Source: Epiperipatus broadwayi
Taxonomy: Eukaryota; Onychophora; Udeonychophora; Euonychophora; Peripatidae
Direction: 5' to 3'
Assembly: GCA_028023455.1 (NCBI GenBank)
Contig: JAQFVV010007255.1
Coordinates: forward strand, 56,661-120,660
DNA: 64,000 nt
Positions within the stretch are counted from its first letter, which is position 1; each line of letters opens with the position of its first letter. The translations under genes and the position numbers were made by a program. Below, piece by piece: positions 21,113 through 32,782 of this stretch. The notes beneath the pieces are model-generated. The model was not told the origin of the DNA. It saw nothing but the letters and a program-made list of their open reading frames with translations, and did not search any database.

Positions 21113-23040
21113 ATATATATAAATTACTAAACTTTCAGTCAGCATATAACTGATGGACAATGTAGAATGAATTAAGTTCATGTTTGAACTATTAGTTGTG
21201 AAAAATATAGCCACTTTAATGACCTGATATCCAGTAATAATATGTAAAAAATAAAGATAATCATATATAATATAAGAACTGCTGTGATACAGAAGTTTCA
21301 ATATGGATAAGTAAAAAGTGCTTAGAAATAAATAGGCAATGAATTGCATAATTATGCAAGAAGAGTTATAAAGGAAAGTAGAACTTGGCCAACAAAATAA
21401 TAGATTGTAGTCATGGTAATTAATATAGGAAAGAAAGAGTGCAGGGGGAGACATAGATGACACATAAGTAAATAAAATATTAATTAAAAAAAGAAAACAA
21501 GTAAAAAGCAAAAACAAAATTGAGTAAAAATATAAAACTGGAAGAACAAATTGGCAATAGAGTAAAAACTCCCATGTCAGTAATCACTATAGCTAGAGGC
21601 AGAAAAAGTGAAGACACTGTAATGAAGAAAAAGCAATCTGATGATTATAATAAAAATGTTCCAATCATCAAAAGCAAAAAAAAAAACTAGATAATGCTAA
21701 AAGAAAATGATGCAAAAAATCAACAAGACATAAAAAAATGCTACAAAAAATAAGATGTATAAAATTAGAAACTCAAGAAAGGTTACAGGTAATTAAGTGA
21801 TAAATTTAGAAAATCAAGCTATGTTTAAAGTCATAATATAAATTCAAAAAAATCAGCTCAACTTAAAAAAAGAAATGCAAAACATATCTAAAAAGTTGGA
21901 AGGAAAAGATAAATAAACTAATTGGATAGATGAAAGAAATAGAGAAGTATATAAGATGAAACTACAAAAAGTCAGAAGGCAAAGCAACAATGAATATTAA
22001 AAAACCAATATGCAATATCAAAGATACAAAAAAAAATTAAGGAGATAGTAGAAAAATGAAATAATTGGAATTAGGGAAAATAAATTCTCCCTCAGTTTTA
22101 AAAATACAAATCTTGTACCATGATCATACTTAAAGATAAGGTTATTTCTTCTTTTTTTTACCATTTTGCCAGGTGACTTGGGGTTTCCAATATTCTCTTT
22201 TACAATGAAAACCATTGTTTAAAAACAACTTTATGTTTCTCTAGTTTAAAGTCATAACTGTCCATACATTCAAAGGTCTCAGCTATTAATATTTTAATTT
22301 CTGCAAAGCTTTTCTACTTTCTACCCATCATTAAACTAACTTTATCAATCAAAGACAAAGTGTAACTCTTTTACTACTATACTAATTTAGAAAAAAATTC
22401 ACTGGCACTGAAAAACCCACAAACTTCAATGACTTTTCATCACACAGATCCTCATCTTTTAACTTCAGAGACACATTATCAAAATAAATAGTAATCTTAT
22501 TTCTAACCTCCCACTGAAAGTCCAACCCTAGTTAAAAATAATTTTGTCCAAATAATTAATCTTATTGCTAACACAAAATTCCCTCTCACAATTTCTTCCC
22601 TAATAAGATTAAGTACTGGGAAACTTATGGACAGGCAAACAACTATAATACTTCATACAACAATCAATGTTTTCTGTTATTCAATATCAAGTAAACCATA
22701 AGGAAGTTCAGATATTTATGCATGGACTCTAAATAGAATTAAAAGTCATGCCAAAGTCCTTTCACAAATATTTTCCTTTCCTACAATGCATACATTGTGG
22801 ATATAATTACATTGTTTGCTCTATATTATACAGATGAAGAGACGATTTAATATTACATATTCAAACATGGCTATATCCAAAGTTATGGCATTTTTATCAC
22901 CGAAATTATTTGCTCACATGACTAACACCAAACAATAACATTGTAGTATATAAATGTGTTTTTTTTCTAACATAAGTATTACTATTTTCATTCTATAACT
23001 GTAATTTTGTAAGATGCAACATAATTTTTAACTCCAATTC
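21113..23040. other. A-rich DNA, possible relic of a coiled-coil ORF
   Basis: From about 21540 to 22060 the plus strand is A-rich. Broken frames can be read with lysine/glutamine-rich, coiled-coil-like stretches (for example MQNISKKLEG near 21868) that recall LINE ORF1 proteins. No intact ORF or diagnostic motif exists. The minus-strand frame at 21092-21517 is a by-product of low complexity. Confidence 0.3.
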
Positions 23041-23067
23041 CCCCCCCCCCCCACCACCACCACCATA
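23041..23067. repeat. Poly(C) and (CAC)n microsatellite
   Basis: A C-run of about 13 bases followed by CACCACCACCACCA. Confidence 0.85.
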
Positions 23068-24710
23068 TTTATTGAAGATATGCTGGAAAAATGCAGCTGG
23101 AAACATAATTAAGATGCAAAGATAGACTACAAGAATCCAAAATCATGAGATAAGAGCAGAGTGTTGTTTCAGAAAATTTTTGAAAAAACACAAAATCACC
23201 CAAATACAATCCTGTAATTATATTGAAAAAATTTTAAAATTTTTAAAAAGTTAAACATAATGTATTAACAATTTAATTGTGACTTAATAACAAATATTCC
23301 TTTATTAAAAATCAAGTAAATATGATTTTATTATGAATATGTTTTTTATTGATAATTGGTGGAAATTAAAATCCTGCAATGTAATAAAAATGACACCATT
23401 TTATATTACACCTGAGTCTCATTTTATGCAGTAGATAGGTTTCTCAGAAAATGGGCACAAAAGAAATTGCACAAAAATAGACTTAACTTACCTTGAAAAA
23501 TGGGGGATAGGTTCTGTAATTTTCAGAAGTTGCACAAAAGCAAAGCAACAAGGAAAAATTACTTTAAAAATCGCATTAAAAAATAAGGAACTAAAGTATG
23601 ACTAATAAAAAATTTCAAATATTTAAAAAAAAATAATACAAGGCACACTTTTTTTATTAACTACAGTATTTAATTTTTTATACATATTTTAATCATTACC
23701 ACTATTTGACAATATGTGTTTGTTTGTGAATTGGTAAGAAAGTAGATTTGGGACATGATGTATAACTAGCACCACTTTAAGTCTTGTGCTGTGTTAATGG
23801 GTTTCTGTTTCTATATTAAAAAATAAGATCGCAATCAAAACAAAAAGAATATACATTATCATTAGAAAGATTATTTTTAGTTTACAAAATCAATAAAATC
23901 TTCATTATTATTTATTTTAAAAATCTAAAAAATTATTTATTTCTGTTATATCTAATAAAATACATTTTAAAAGTGCAAAATTTTTGAAGATTTATTGCAA
24001 TATTTTTATACGTAGGTATAAATCTATTATTATTATTTACTCATTAGTATAAGTAAGTTATTTATTCTAAATACAGCTTCAGGCCATATTCACATTAGCT
24101 GCTAATATAATGTTATATTTTTTGGGGAAAAAAGTATTTCAAGTCAAAATAAGTTATTAATAATTTAAATTTCTTGATATCTATAAATATAGTGAAATAT
24201 GAAAGATATTAAAAAGAAACATGAATCACATAACTTCAAAATCACATTAAAATAATCCACATAAAATGAGACCCAGGTGTATTAAATATCTATTTTCATT
24301 AAGAATAATGAAATTAAAAATATATTTAATCCATTACATCCATAAATTTACTTCAAATTTTGCAATACTAAGTAGTAAAATAATAATAATGAAATTTTAT
24401 TTTTCCTTTGTAGTTTGTTTTAAAATCAAATGATTTGTAAAAACATCTGTTTAAAATAAATTGTTTTTTTTACAGACTGAATGTTAGGTGTAAACTTTCC
24501 TCATTTTGATTTCAATTTTGTAGTGTAGTGAGAACTAATAATCAATAAGATATGATATTTTATCACTTTATCATCTTTTTTCTGAAATTTTATTATAACT
24601 AACAACATAAGGCATTTCACATGATATATTACTTCTTTGGTAAAGTTAATGTATTTTAAAATTTTGCTTCATTATTCGAAGTGAGTTTTTGCTTAAAGTC
24701 TTACAAGTGT
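23068..24710. other. AT-rich DNA, no gene seen
   Basis: No coding sequence or recognisable repeat. Confidence 0.4.
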
Positions 24711-24711
24711 A

Positions 24712-25485
24712 TTATTAAAACAGACAAAACTCTCGATACAGTAGAGCCATTCAATGCAAGCCAGAGTAATCAATGGATGCCTGAAGGCTTTAGCATAAAA
24801 TCCCTATCTAGTGCCGACTCAGCCAATATCCCCAGACTAGTTTCTGGCTTGTGGCCTTCGTAAGTGAGGAGCCTTGGATCTGAGAGCACTCCACCTAGAT
24901 CTTAGGATCTAATGCAACCCTCCAGCATCAACCTTTTATCTCTACTTCACTACAAAAGTATGAGTCTAAAATTGAAAGCATACTAATATTTTCAATGCAA
25001 GCTCATGCACAAGCATAAAAATGGTGATCATGTGATGTTTAGTGGTTTAACACCAATCCTACCTAATAGGATATTTGTGACTATGGTTATTAAAGAACCA
25101 AAAACACCAAAATGTATGGGTACTGAACTTAATTCAGATGTATATAACTATATGCTAATGAGCTAGCATTAAAAATATTGTTTTCAATTTTAGACTCATA
25201 GATTTGTAGTTGAGATAAAAGGTGGCTGCTGGAGGGTTGCATTAGATTTTAATATCTAGGTGCAGTGCTCTCAGATACAAGGCTCCTCACTAATGAAAGC
25301 CATAAGCTAGAAATTATTCTGCAGATATTGGATGAGTAGGCACTAGATAGGAATTTTATGATAAGCCTTCTGGAATCCATTGATTACTCTGGCCTGCACT
25401 GAGTAGCATTACTTGATAGAGAGTTTTGCCTGTTTTAATAACAGTTATGAGCAAGCATAAGAAATGATGATCACATGAAGTATAT
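24712..25485. repeat. Family A inverted dimer, the longest copy
   Basis: The left arm (about 24718-24990, minus-strand sense) and right arm (about 25190-25440, plus-strand sense) are complementary over most of their length (GTGAGGAGCCTTGGATCTGA against AGATACAAGGCTCCTCACTA). The ~200-base centre holds the other end of a unit: GGTGATCATGTGATGTTTAG and ACCAAAATGTATGGGTACTG. Ribozyme cores in both arms are mutated (left minus-strand CUUACGA, right CUAAUGA), so neither should cleave. A transcript would fold into a ~270-bp hairpin. Confidence 0.8.
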
Positions 25486-25890
25486 TATTGTAAAGGATTT
25501 TTAAAACAATATCAAAAACTAATCAAATAATAAGCATTATTTCACAGTATATTATAAATATTAATGGCTACTGTTATAGGTTTTAAAACAAAGTTCATAC
25601 ACAGATTTATTATTATTCATCGGGGGAAAATAAATAAAACAATCATTAGATATCTCACTACAGTAATAATGCTTCTGAAGTTGCACCTGTTAAAGGAATA
25701 TGAAGTTGTCACACTCATAAAATTTGACAATTGGCAAGTAATAATGTTTGCTCATTTTTGTTTTATCCTTCAGCTAAAATGGCTAGATAATAATTTAAAA
25801 TCCAATATGGGATAATCAGTTTGGTCAGTTATGGGCTGTGTGTGTGGAAAAAATGCAAAAAAATCAAGTCAGAGGTCTTGGTATTTTTAA
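25486..25890. other. AT-rich DNA, no gene seen
   Basis: An 83-codon open frame at 25564-25815 has no recognisable domain. Confidence 0.35.
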
Positions 25891-25900
25891 TCTAATGCTT

Positions 25901-25957
25901 GAATATCCTAGCACCTCACTGATGACTCCAGTAGTAGAAACCGGTCTGGGGATATTC
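25901..25957 (+). ncRNA. Hammerhead-like ribozyme outside the main repeat families
   Basis: Outer stem I is an 8-bp helix, GAAUAUCC (25901-25908) with GGAUAUUC (25950-25957). The core CUGAUGA is at 25919-25925 and GAAA at 25937-25940. Stem III is ACCGGU and the GUC triplet gives predicted cleavage after 25946. The CCUCA-CUGAUGA and GUC-UGGGGAUAUU segments match family A, but flanks and stem II (ACU-CCAGU-AGU) differ. Stem II appears to be out of register by one base, as if an A had been lost. A relative of family A, or a diverged single copy. Confidence 0.6.
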
Positions 25958-26500
25958 TCAAAGATTGTTAAGAGCTTATTTTGTGAGCTCTATATATAAC
26001 ATGTGGAAAAATTGGAAAGCATCTTGGAATATGGTTTAAATTTGCCTTGGATTTTAACCCATATCATACATATGCTATTAAATATACTAACATTATACTA
26101 TGAATCTGTAATCAATAAAATTCTCCTTTCTAAAAACAATTTCAAATATTATTTTCCATTAAGTATTAAGATATTACAATCTAATAATTGGTATACATTT
26201 AAAAGAGTAATTTGAAGTAAAATGAAGTAGATTTATGGTACACATGCATGCACACATCAAGATGATACTGCTAATATGGTGGCAGTGTGCATTTTATGTA
26301 ACATTAATTGGCACAAATACTTCATTAAATTATTACAGCATTTATTAAACAATTTACTTTTTAACAAAAAAAAAATCAAAACATTTAGCATCAAATGTAT
26401 AACAACAACAAAAATTATTATGAGCATGTGACAAATTTTTTTGGAAAATTAGTCTTAAAATGTATTCTTTGTTATTTGATTTATTTAATAATAGAAAAGA
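25958..26500. other. AT-rich DNA, no gene seen
   Basis: No recognisable feature beyond a 70-codon open frame without a domain. Confidence 0.35.
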
Positions 26501-26502
26501 TA

Positions 26503-26800
26503 TAGTTTGAACTCAGACTTACACATGACCCTCAACCATCCATGCTATCTCATGCTGCTGATATACTTGATTACACACATGTCGAAAAGATAAATAATCA
26601 CCAATATATGTATTTCATGCTAAGCCAGCACTCATCAATTGGTCCAGATTATCATCTCCACACATATATACAATCAAAGCTCAGCTTATATTAAGATTTC
26701 CAATCTTTATACTTTAATGGATAGGCTTCAAACCACTCCATCCCACAACTCTTCAGTCATCCATTTCATTGAAAATCTGATGATGGAATGCTCAAAGCCC
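26503..26800 (-). repeat. Family B repeat, one decayed unit
   Basis: On the minus strand this matches the unit at 53.94-54.34 kb: TTTCAATG...GATGACTGAAGAGTTG, the ribozyme segment, GATTATTTATCTTTTCGACA, and GTATATCAGCAGCATGAGATAGC, ending in AAGTCTGAGTTCAAACTAT. The terminal part is tRNA-like with a B-box-like GAGTTCAAAC. Confidence 0.72.
26594..26652 (-). ncRNA. Hammerhead motif, family B, core-mutated copy
   Basis: Same 59-nt layout as the intact copies at 60.1 and 60.7 kb: AUAAU/AUUAU outer stem I, CCAA/UUGG inner stem I, stem II GUGCU...AGCAU, GAAA, and stem III AUA-CA-UAU. However, the core reads UUGAUGA: position C3 has become U, expected to abolish cleavage. Confidence 0.65.
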
Positions 26801-27545
26801 AAAAGACCCAAACATTGTCTTTATAATGCTAATCTCAATCACTGGTTATTTAATTTATTTAATAAAGCATATTATAAATATTAATAATAGATAGCAAATT
26901 TTTGATAAAAGAAAAAAGACCCAAATATTATCTTTATAATGCTAATCTCAATTGCTAGTTATTTAATAACAGATACCGTGAAAGCTAAAACCTTCAACAG
27001 ATATGCCTCAAACATGTTTATGTGACAGCCAATCAGATGTAATAATGACATCACATGGACTTCTCACTTCTCAAACACAAATCAGAACTATAACAAAAAG
27101 ATGGGACCCACCTTCTTCTATGCCTAAATTTATATATAAATAAGACAAACTCAAGCATTTAGAACTAAGAGTGTGAATCTTAAATACCTTCACATTTAAT
27201 TCACTAAATATTATTCACACTCTTAGTTCTAAATGCTTGAGTCTGTCTTATTTATATATAAATTTAGGCATAGAAGAAGGTGGGTCCCATCTTTTTCTTA
27301 TAGTTCTGACTTGTGTTTGAGAATTGAGAGGTCCATGTGATGTCATTATTACATCTGATTGGCTGTCACATAAGCATGTTTAAGGCATATCTGTTGAAGG
27401 TTTTAGCTTTCATGTTATACCAATGTTATCTGTTTGTGCTTAATAAATTTGATATATTTAATAACAAATAGCAAATATTTGGTAAAAGAAAAAAGACATG
27501 AACATTGTCTTTACAATGCTAATCTCAATTACTAGTGATGTAATT
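26798..27545. repeat. Family D ~470-base hairpin within a triplicated segment
   Basis: 26966-27178 and 27212-27432 form arms of about 215 bases with a 33-base loop and very few mismatches (for example GGCATAGAAGAAGGTGGGTC). Three direct copies of a short segment (CTTTATAATGCTAATCTCAA) at about 26818, 26930 and 27508 surround it. The hairpin appears to have inserted into, or arisen with, a tandem repeat. No ribozyme core or ORF is seen. Confidence 0.75.
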
Positions 27546-28378
27546 GTAACACATTTTTTAAAATACTCCTTTAGAATGGCTTGGTACAGTGGTTGAGTGA
27601 CTAATTCTAGAACCAAAAATCATTGATTGCAACTGAGCCCTGTCATGTATGATGCTTGAATTACTTATACCCTCCCAAAAATACACTAGTCTATTAATCA
27701 ACTGAAGATTACATTTGATCTGAGAGATATAAACTTTCCTCTTATTGTTATATATATTGGATAACATATGTTAAAGATCACGACTATTTGTGCATTTGTA
27801 TGAGTCTAATATTAAGCCATAATATTTAACCCTGTCAGTTAGGGTATAATAAGTATTTTATAAGAGTAGGTGATAATCAATAATTATACCTGAGAGATAT
27901 CATAATCTTTAAAATCAGCATTGGTGTTATTGTGAAATAATTTCTAGATTGTAATGACATTTATATTTTTATATTTTTTGCATTAATAATTTCTAGATTA
28001 ATTAAAAATAAATTAAACAAACATGCATTTTGTTATATAAACACGATAAAGGCAAATTTACAACTGTTTTAAAATATACTTCTTAAATGCATGTAACCTC
28101 CATTGCAATGTTTGGACTGCAACCTCTGCATGATTAATTAATAATTTGTAAGTCTGTACCTATGATAATAGTTTTAATTGATATTTTGAAATGATAACTA
28201 AATACATTGTTTAATAAATCAATTAAAAATTACATATTATTTCTTTGACATTTTTACAGATTATCTGGAATCCTGCATAATGTGACATAGAGATAGAATA
28301 ATGGAACTTAGAACTAATGCTTTCTGAATCTATTATCAGGTTAAAAAATTTTATTTCAATTAGTTAAAAATAATTACA
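27546..28378. other. AT-rich DNA, no gene seen
   Basis: 27570-27625 (GGCTTGGTACAGTGGTTGAG) vaguely resembles a tRNA-derived SINE head but no B box follows. Nothing else is recognised. Confidence 0.35.
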
Positions 28379-28379
28379 C

Positions 28380-28472
28380 TTGTTTTTTTTTCATATGTCA
28401 TAGCATCGGCGGGAGGTGAACCCACAACCATCCGCAAACCAACTACTTGCTTGCAAGGCAGCTGCGATGACT
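28380..28472 (-). mobile_element. tRNA-derived SINE, subfamily 2, 5'-truncated
   Basis: The minus strand reads GTCATCGCAGCTGCCTTGCA, AGCAAGTAGTTGGTTTGCGG, GTTCACCTCC and GCCGATGCTATGACATATG, then an A-run. It lacks the first ~20 bases of the full copies. Confidence 0.72.
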
Positions 28473-29805
28473 TTACACTTGTTAGTTTGAACATCATGAG
28501 ACTTCTCAAGTAAATAATCATAGGACATCTGTAAGTTACAATCACAGTGAATGAAATATTTATTGACTGACCACCATATTATTTTAAAAAGCTGACCAAT
28601 CACACTGAAGCATACAAAACATTTCACCAAACCTTTCTTATCAATTGCCTAGAGCAACATCAATTCTTCTCAACAATACTTCAATCAAAGTTCTTATATT
28701 AATGATAAGCTTATCTTGATATGCCCTAAGATTAAACAAGGCAAAATTATATAAAATTACTTCTCTTAATTAAATATTGATTACTAAACGGCACATCTAA
28801 AATATAATTTAATAAATTAAAACTCTTAGAAATATATATTTATAAAGTGGAAAGATGTAAATTCCACCCATAATGGTCAAAATATTTGTTTTATCACTGT
28901 TATTTTATTGATGTTGTTTATTTTAAGATTACTAATATAATAAGATTGGTTATTGATGTGTATATGTCAAACAAATGAGAAATTTAGACAGATTTGCATA
29001 AGTTAAAATATTAGTTTAATTTCCAGCAAAATTCAATTACATACATAACTGTTACATATGTTGGTAATGCACCCCTTTAAAGTTGGGTATCATAGGTCTG
29101 CCTGTTATGGCCACTGTAGTCTCTACATTTTTTACTACCTCAATTCTCCCTCTACACCCCACTTATATACTCAACTTCTGAAGTTCAAACAAAACATCTC
29201 TAATTCCATAAATACCTCTCCTTATATGGTCTGCTAACTGAGCCCTTCACTAGTCCTTATGGATTTTGATTCATCCCCAATTTCACCTTATAAGATGAGG
29301 CATTTTAGTGGTAAATTTTACTCAAACCTTCACAACATATATGGTTATTTTCTACATGATATCATTACATTAGATAATTATTTAGGCAATTCAATATTAT
29401 TTAGTTATACACTTCTAATATTGTTTAGTCATACAATTCTATACTTATTTATGAATCCCCCTAATTTTACAGTACTATTTACATAATGAATTCCAACCAA
29501 TCCTAAACTAACTTGTCCTGATACCATAGTTATTATAATGGATGGAAGATTAGAGAAACTCTATGCAACTAATGAGAGAGAATTATGAATTGTATTACTT
29601 TTTCCAGAGCAATTTGTCAGCTTTTACATGATGTAATAATCAAACAGTGAATGTTAAATACACTGTGATTGGTGTTCACATGCAACTAAGTTTGTTTACG
29701 TTCTATGATATATTAAATGGCTTCTAGATTATGAAATACAGAAAGTTCCAGTGACAAAATCTAAACATCAAAATTGGAAAATTACCTGATTTTTTTTGTA
29801 TCATC
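28473..29805. other. AT-rich DNA, no gene seen
   Basis: No recognisable gene or repeat up to the RTE 3' tail. Confidence 0.4.
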
Positions 29806-29902
29806 TACAAGTCATCATCATCATCATCATCATCATTATCAACCATTATCAATCCACTGCAGGATGAAGGTCTCTCCAAGTTTAATCCATCTTCTCCGAT
29901 CT

Positions 29903-32782
29903 TTAGCTTCTGTTCTCCACATCACCCCTGCACTTTCTTATTTCATCCATCCATCTCACATGTGGTCTCTTTCTGGGTCTTTTACAATCTCTTGGAATCC
30001 AGTATAAAATTTCAATTGTCCATCTATTATCATCCTTTCTAACAATATGTCCAGCCCAACTCCACTTCAATCTTTTAATTTTTTCAATGAGGTCAGTAAC
30101 ACCTGTTTGTTCTCTTACCCATACATTGTGTTTACGATCTCTTCTTGTTACTCCCAACATACATCTCTCCATGCTTCTTTGAGTGGTCTGAAGTCTCTGA
30201 ATTGCTCTTCTATTAAGTGTCCAAATCTCAGATCCATAAGTAAGAACTGGTAAAAGATATTTGTTAAAAACCTTCCTTTTCAAACACATAGGCATATTTC
30301 CTTTTAGTATCAAGTTCTTTCTACCAAAAGCACTCCAACCAAGTTTAATTCTATGATTAATTTTCTCCATTATGTTTCCATCTGTATTAATAATCTGACC
30401 AAGGTATTTGTAACTGTTAACTTCTTCTAATTCATCATAATCAATCTTTATTTTCATATTTTGAGCAAATTGATTAAACATTACTTTAGTCTTTTTAACA
30501 TTTATCTTTAGTCCTACTTTCCTACTTTCATCTGATAATTCCTGCAACATTTCCTGCAGATCTGAAGCATTATTTGCAAAAACAACTACATCATCTGCAA
30601 AATCTAAATGACGTGAATAATCACCATTTACGTTCACTCCTTTAGTTTCCCATTTTAATCCACAAAATACTTCATGCAGCACTGCTGTAAAAAGTTTTGG
30701 AGATATGGAGTCACCTTGTCTTACACCTTTCTCAATGTTGACTTTCCCAGTGTCATTATGTAATCTAATTGTTGCTGTTGCATTTTTATAAATATTCTTT
30801 AAAATATGACAATATCCTGGATGATCTAATGCTTTAATCACTGAAGAAATGTTTATAGAATCAAATGCCTTTTCATAATCTACAAATCCTAAGCATAATG
30901 GCAACTCATATTCATTTGTCCTTTCTATAACTTCTCTCAATACCTGGATATGATCTACTGTACTAAAACCACTTTTAAATCCGGCTTGTTCTCTTGGTTG
31001 GTGGAAATCCAATGTTCTCTGTAGATGAGTAGTAATTATCTTGGTAAAAATTTTATATAAAACTGATAAAAGGCTGATAGGTCTGTAATTTCTAATATCT
31101 TCTTTATCACCTTTTTTAAATATTAATATTATTACTGCATTCTTCCAATCATCCGGTACATCTTTATCATTTAGACATTTGGTATATAACTTTGCTAAAA
31201 TTTTTTCTATTTCTTCACCTGCTTCTTTTAATATATCAATTATAATTCCATCATTACCTGGCGCCTTTCCTTTTTTCATACATTTAATTGCATGTCTCAC
31301 TTCTTCATTTAAAATTCTGGGCAATTTGGAAGATGTAATCGATATAGGAGGTACTTGTTCTTTATTACTATATAATTCTTGATAAAAATCTTCTACCAAT
31401 TTCATGATGTCATCTCTCCTTTTAGTAATAATTCCATCTTTTTTTCTTATTGCAGATATAAATTTCCTACCAATACCAAAATGTTGTTTTATATTCTTAA
31501 GACTTTTATTTTCTTCTACAGCTTTCCTTGCTAGTTCACAGTTATACTTTCTTATATCATTTTCAACTCTTTTCCGCACCATTTTACAAAATTCGAGATA
31601 TTCAATTCTTTTTAATGCACCATTTTTGTATATCTTCATATTCCTTCTTTTCTTCATAAATTCTCTAGTCTCAGTAGAAATTTTATTGGTCAATTGCTGT
31701 TTCTTTCTACCAGCTATCTTTGTTGCAGTTTTCAAAAGTGTATCAGTTATTTTCATATTAATTTCATTCAAATCTGAATCATGTTCAAAATCTACTAATA
31801 CTTGAAACCGATTTGTAAGTTCTAATTTAAATTCATTAGAATGTTTCTGAAGATTAGGAATATCAACTGTAAATATTGTTTTTCTTAATAATTTTTGCCT
31901 CTCTAGTTTTACATTAACACGTATCTTACACCTTACTAATCGATGATCACTTCCTGTGTTAAATTTATTAAGAACATTACAATCTTGAAATATGTATTTC
32001 CTGTTAGTCAAAATATAATCCACTTCTGCTGTACCTTCATTTGGATGCTTCCATGTCCATTTCCTTTTAACATTTTTCTCAAAAAAAAAATTCATAATAT
32101 AAAGTTTTTCTTTGTCTGCAAACTCCACAAGTCTTTGTCCTCTCTCATTTCTATTACCATAACCAAAATTACCCACAGCACTTTCATCTTTCATTTTTTT
32201 ACCAATTCTAGCATTAAAGTCTCCCATAACAATTTTAAAATGTTGTTTACTCTGATCAAAAGCCTTTTCTACATCCATATAAAAATCTTCTACTACTTCA
32301 TCACTATGAGAACTTGTTGGAGCATAAGCCTGAATTATCTGCATTTGGTATCTGCTATTAAGTTGTATAACTAATCTTGCCACTCTGTCCGATACACCAT
32401 CAATCTCCACAATATTGTTCTTCCACTTTTTATTTATAATGAATCCTACTCCACTTGTATTTCCAATATTTGTGCCTTTATAATAGAGTATATGTCCACT
32501 TTTTAAATCAATTGTCTCTTCACATTTTCTTCTAACTTCACAAAATCCAATAATGTCCCATTTAATATAAGAGAGTTCTTCTTCTAATTCTTGCAATCTT
32601 CCTTCACTTGAAAGTGATCTGTCGTTATAAGTACCTAAATAAAAAGTCGTCATCAAATGGCAGCCTGAATCCGCAATCAGGGGATTCTTAGCACCCTCCG
32701 CCTTCGGCCACCAACCACTGCCTTGGTTGGTGACTTTACAGCCTCCTGGAAATAAGGGCCATGCTTTATTTTTGTCTGTCAT
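29903..32782 (-). CDS. RTE endonuclease/reverse transcriptase polyprotein
   Basis: An uninterrupted 959-codon ORF. The apurinic-endonuclease-like domain spans about residues 46-290: GTYNDRSL (50-57), the catalytic-Glu segment FCEVRRK (80-86), GDFNARIG (187-194) and SDH (278-280). The reverse transcriptase spans about 500-795: GKAPGNDGI, FVDYEKAFD (633-641), GVRQGDSISP (687-696), FADD (728-731), and YKYLG near 791. The C-terminal WAGHIVRKDDNRW motif is typical of the clade. It nicks target DNA and copies its own RNA there. The first 43 residues overlap a structured leader; Met44 (ATG at 32653) lies just before the endonuclease fold and is the likelier start, giving 916 residues. An intact frame suggests recent activity. 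Confidence 0.92.
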   Translation of the reverse strand: MTDKNKAWPLFPGGCKVTNQGSGWWPKAEGAKNPLIADSGCHLMTTFYLGTYNDRSLSSEGRLQELEEELSYIKWDIIGFCEVRRKCEETIDLKSGHILYYKGTNIGNTSGVGFIINKKWKNNIVEIDGVSDRVARLVIQLNSRYQMQIIQAYAPTSSHSDEVVEDFYMDVEKAFDQSKQHFKIVMGDFNARIGKKMKDESAVGNFGYGNRNERGQRLVEFADKEKLYIMNFFFEKNVKRKWTWKHPNEGTAEVDYILTNRKYIFQDCNVLNKFNTGSDHRLVRCKIRVNVKLERQKLLRKTIFTVDIPNLQKHSNEFKLELTNRFQVLVDFEHDSDLNEINMKITDTLLKTATKIAGRKKQQLTNKISTETREFMKKRRNMKIYKNGALKRIEYLEFCKMVRKRVENDIRKYNCELARKAVEENKSLKNIKQHFGIGRKFISAIRKKDGIITKRRDDIMKLVEDFYQELYSNKEQVPPISITSSKLPRILNEEVRHAIKCMKKGKAPGNDGIIIDILKEAGEEIEKILAKLYTKCLNDKDVPDDWKNAVIILIFKKGDKEDIRNYRPISLLSVLYKIFTKIITTHLQRTLDFHQPREQAGFKSGFSTVDHIQVLREVIERTNEYELPLCLGFVDYEKAFDSINISSVIKALDHPGYCHILKNIYKNATATIRLHNDTGKVNIEKGVRQGDSISPKLFTAVLHEVFCGLKWETKGVNVNGDYSRHLDFADDVVVFANNASDLQEMLQELSDESRKVGLKINVKKTKVMFNQFAQNMKIKIDYDELEEVNSYKYLGQIINTDGNIMEKINHRIKLGWSAFGRKNLILKGNMPMCLKRKVFNKYLLPVLTYGSEIWTLNRRAIQRLQTTQRSMERCMLGVTRRDRKHNVWVREQTGVTDLIEKIKRLKWSWAGHIVRKDDNRWTIEILYWIPRDCKRPRKRPHVRWMDEIRKCRGDVENRS
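32655..32745 (-). promoter_or_regulatory. Structured GC-rich leader of the RTE element
   Basis: This stretch is far richer in G+C than its surroundings. It forms two perfect hairpins: 8 bp at 32709-32716 / 32725-32732 (CACCAACC with GGTTGGTG, 8-base loop) and 6 bp at 32667-32672 / 32782-adjacent strand 32682-32687 (GAATCC with GGATTC). Some RTE and R2 elements carry HDV-like ribozymes in this position. I could not build a complete HDV-like double pseudoknot by eye. Confidence 0.45.

Noticed and set aside
21630-21660. CTGATGATTATAATAAAA as a hammerhead core
   Set aside because: No GAAA in position and no supporting helices.
26770-26800. CUGAUGA followed by a self-pairing segment in family B (also at 60326)
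   Set aside because: A stem-II-like helix follows at 60326 (UGGAACGUUCA), but the next bases are AAGG and not GAAA, and no stem III or NUH triplet fits. It is not a second hammerhead.
31404-32374. Plus-strand open frames of 133 and 143 codons
   Set aside because: They lie antisense to the intact RTE coding sequence and have no domain.
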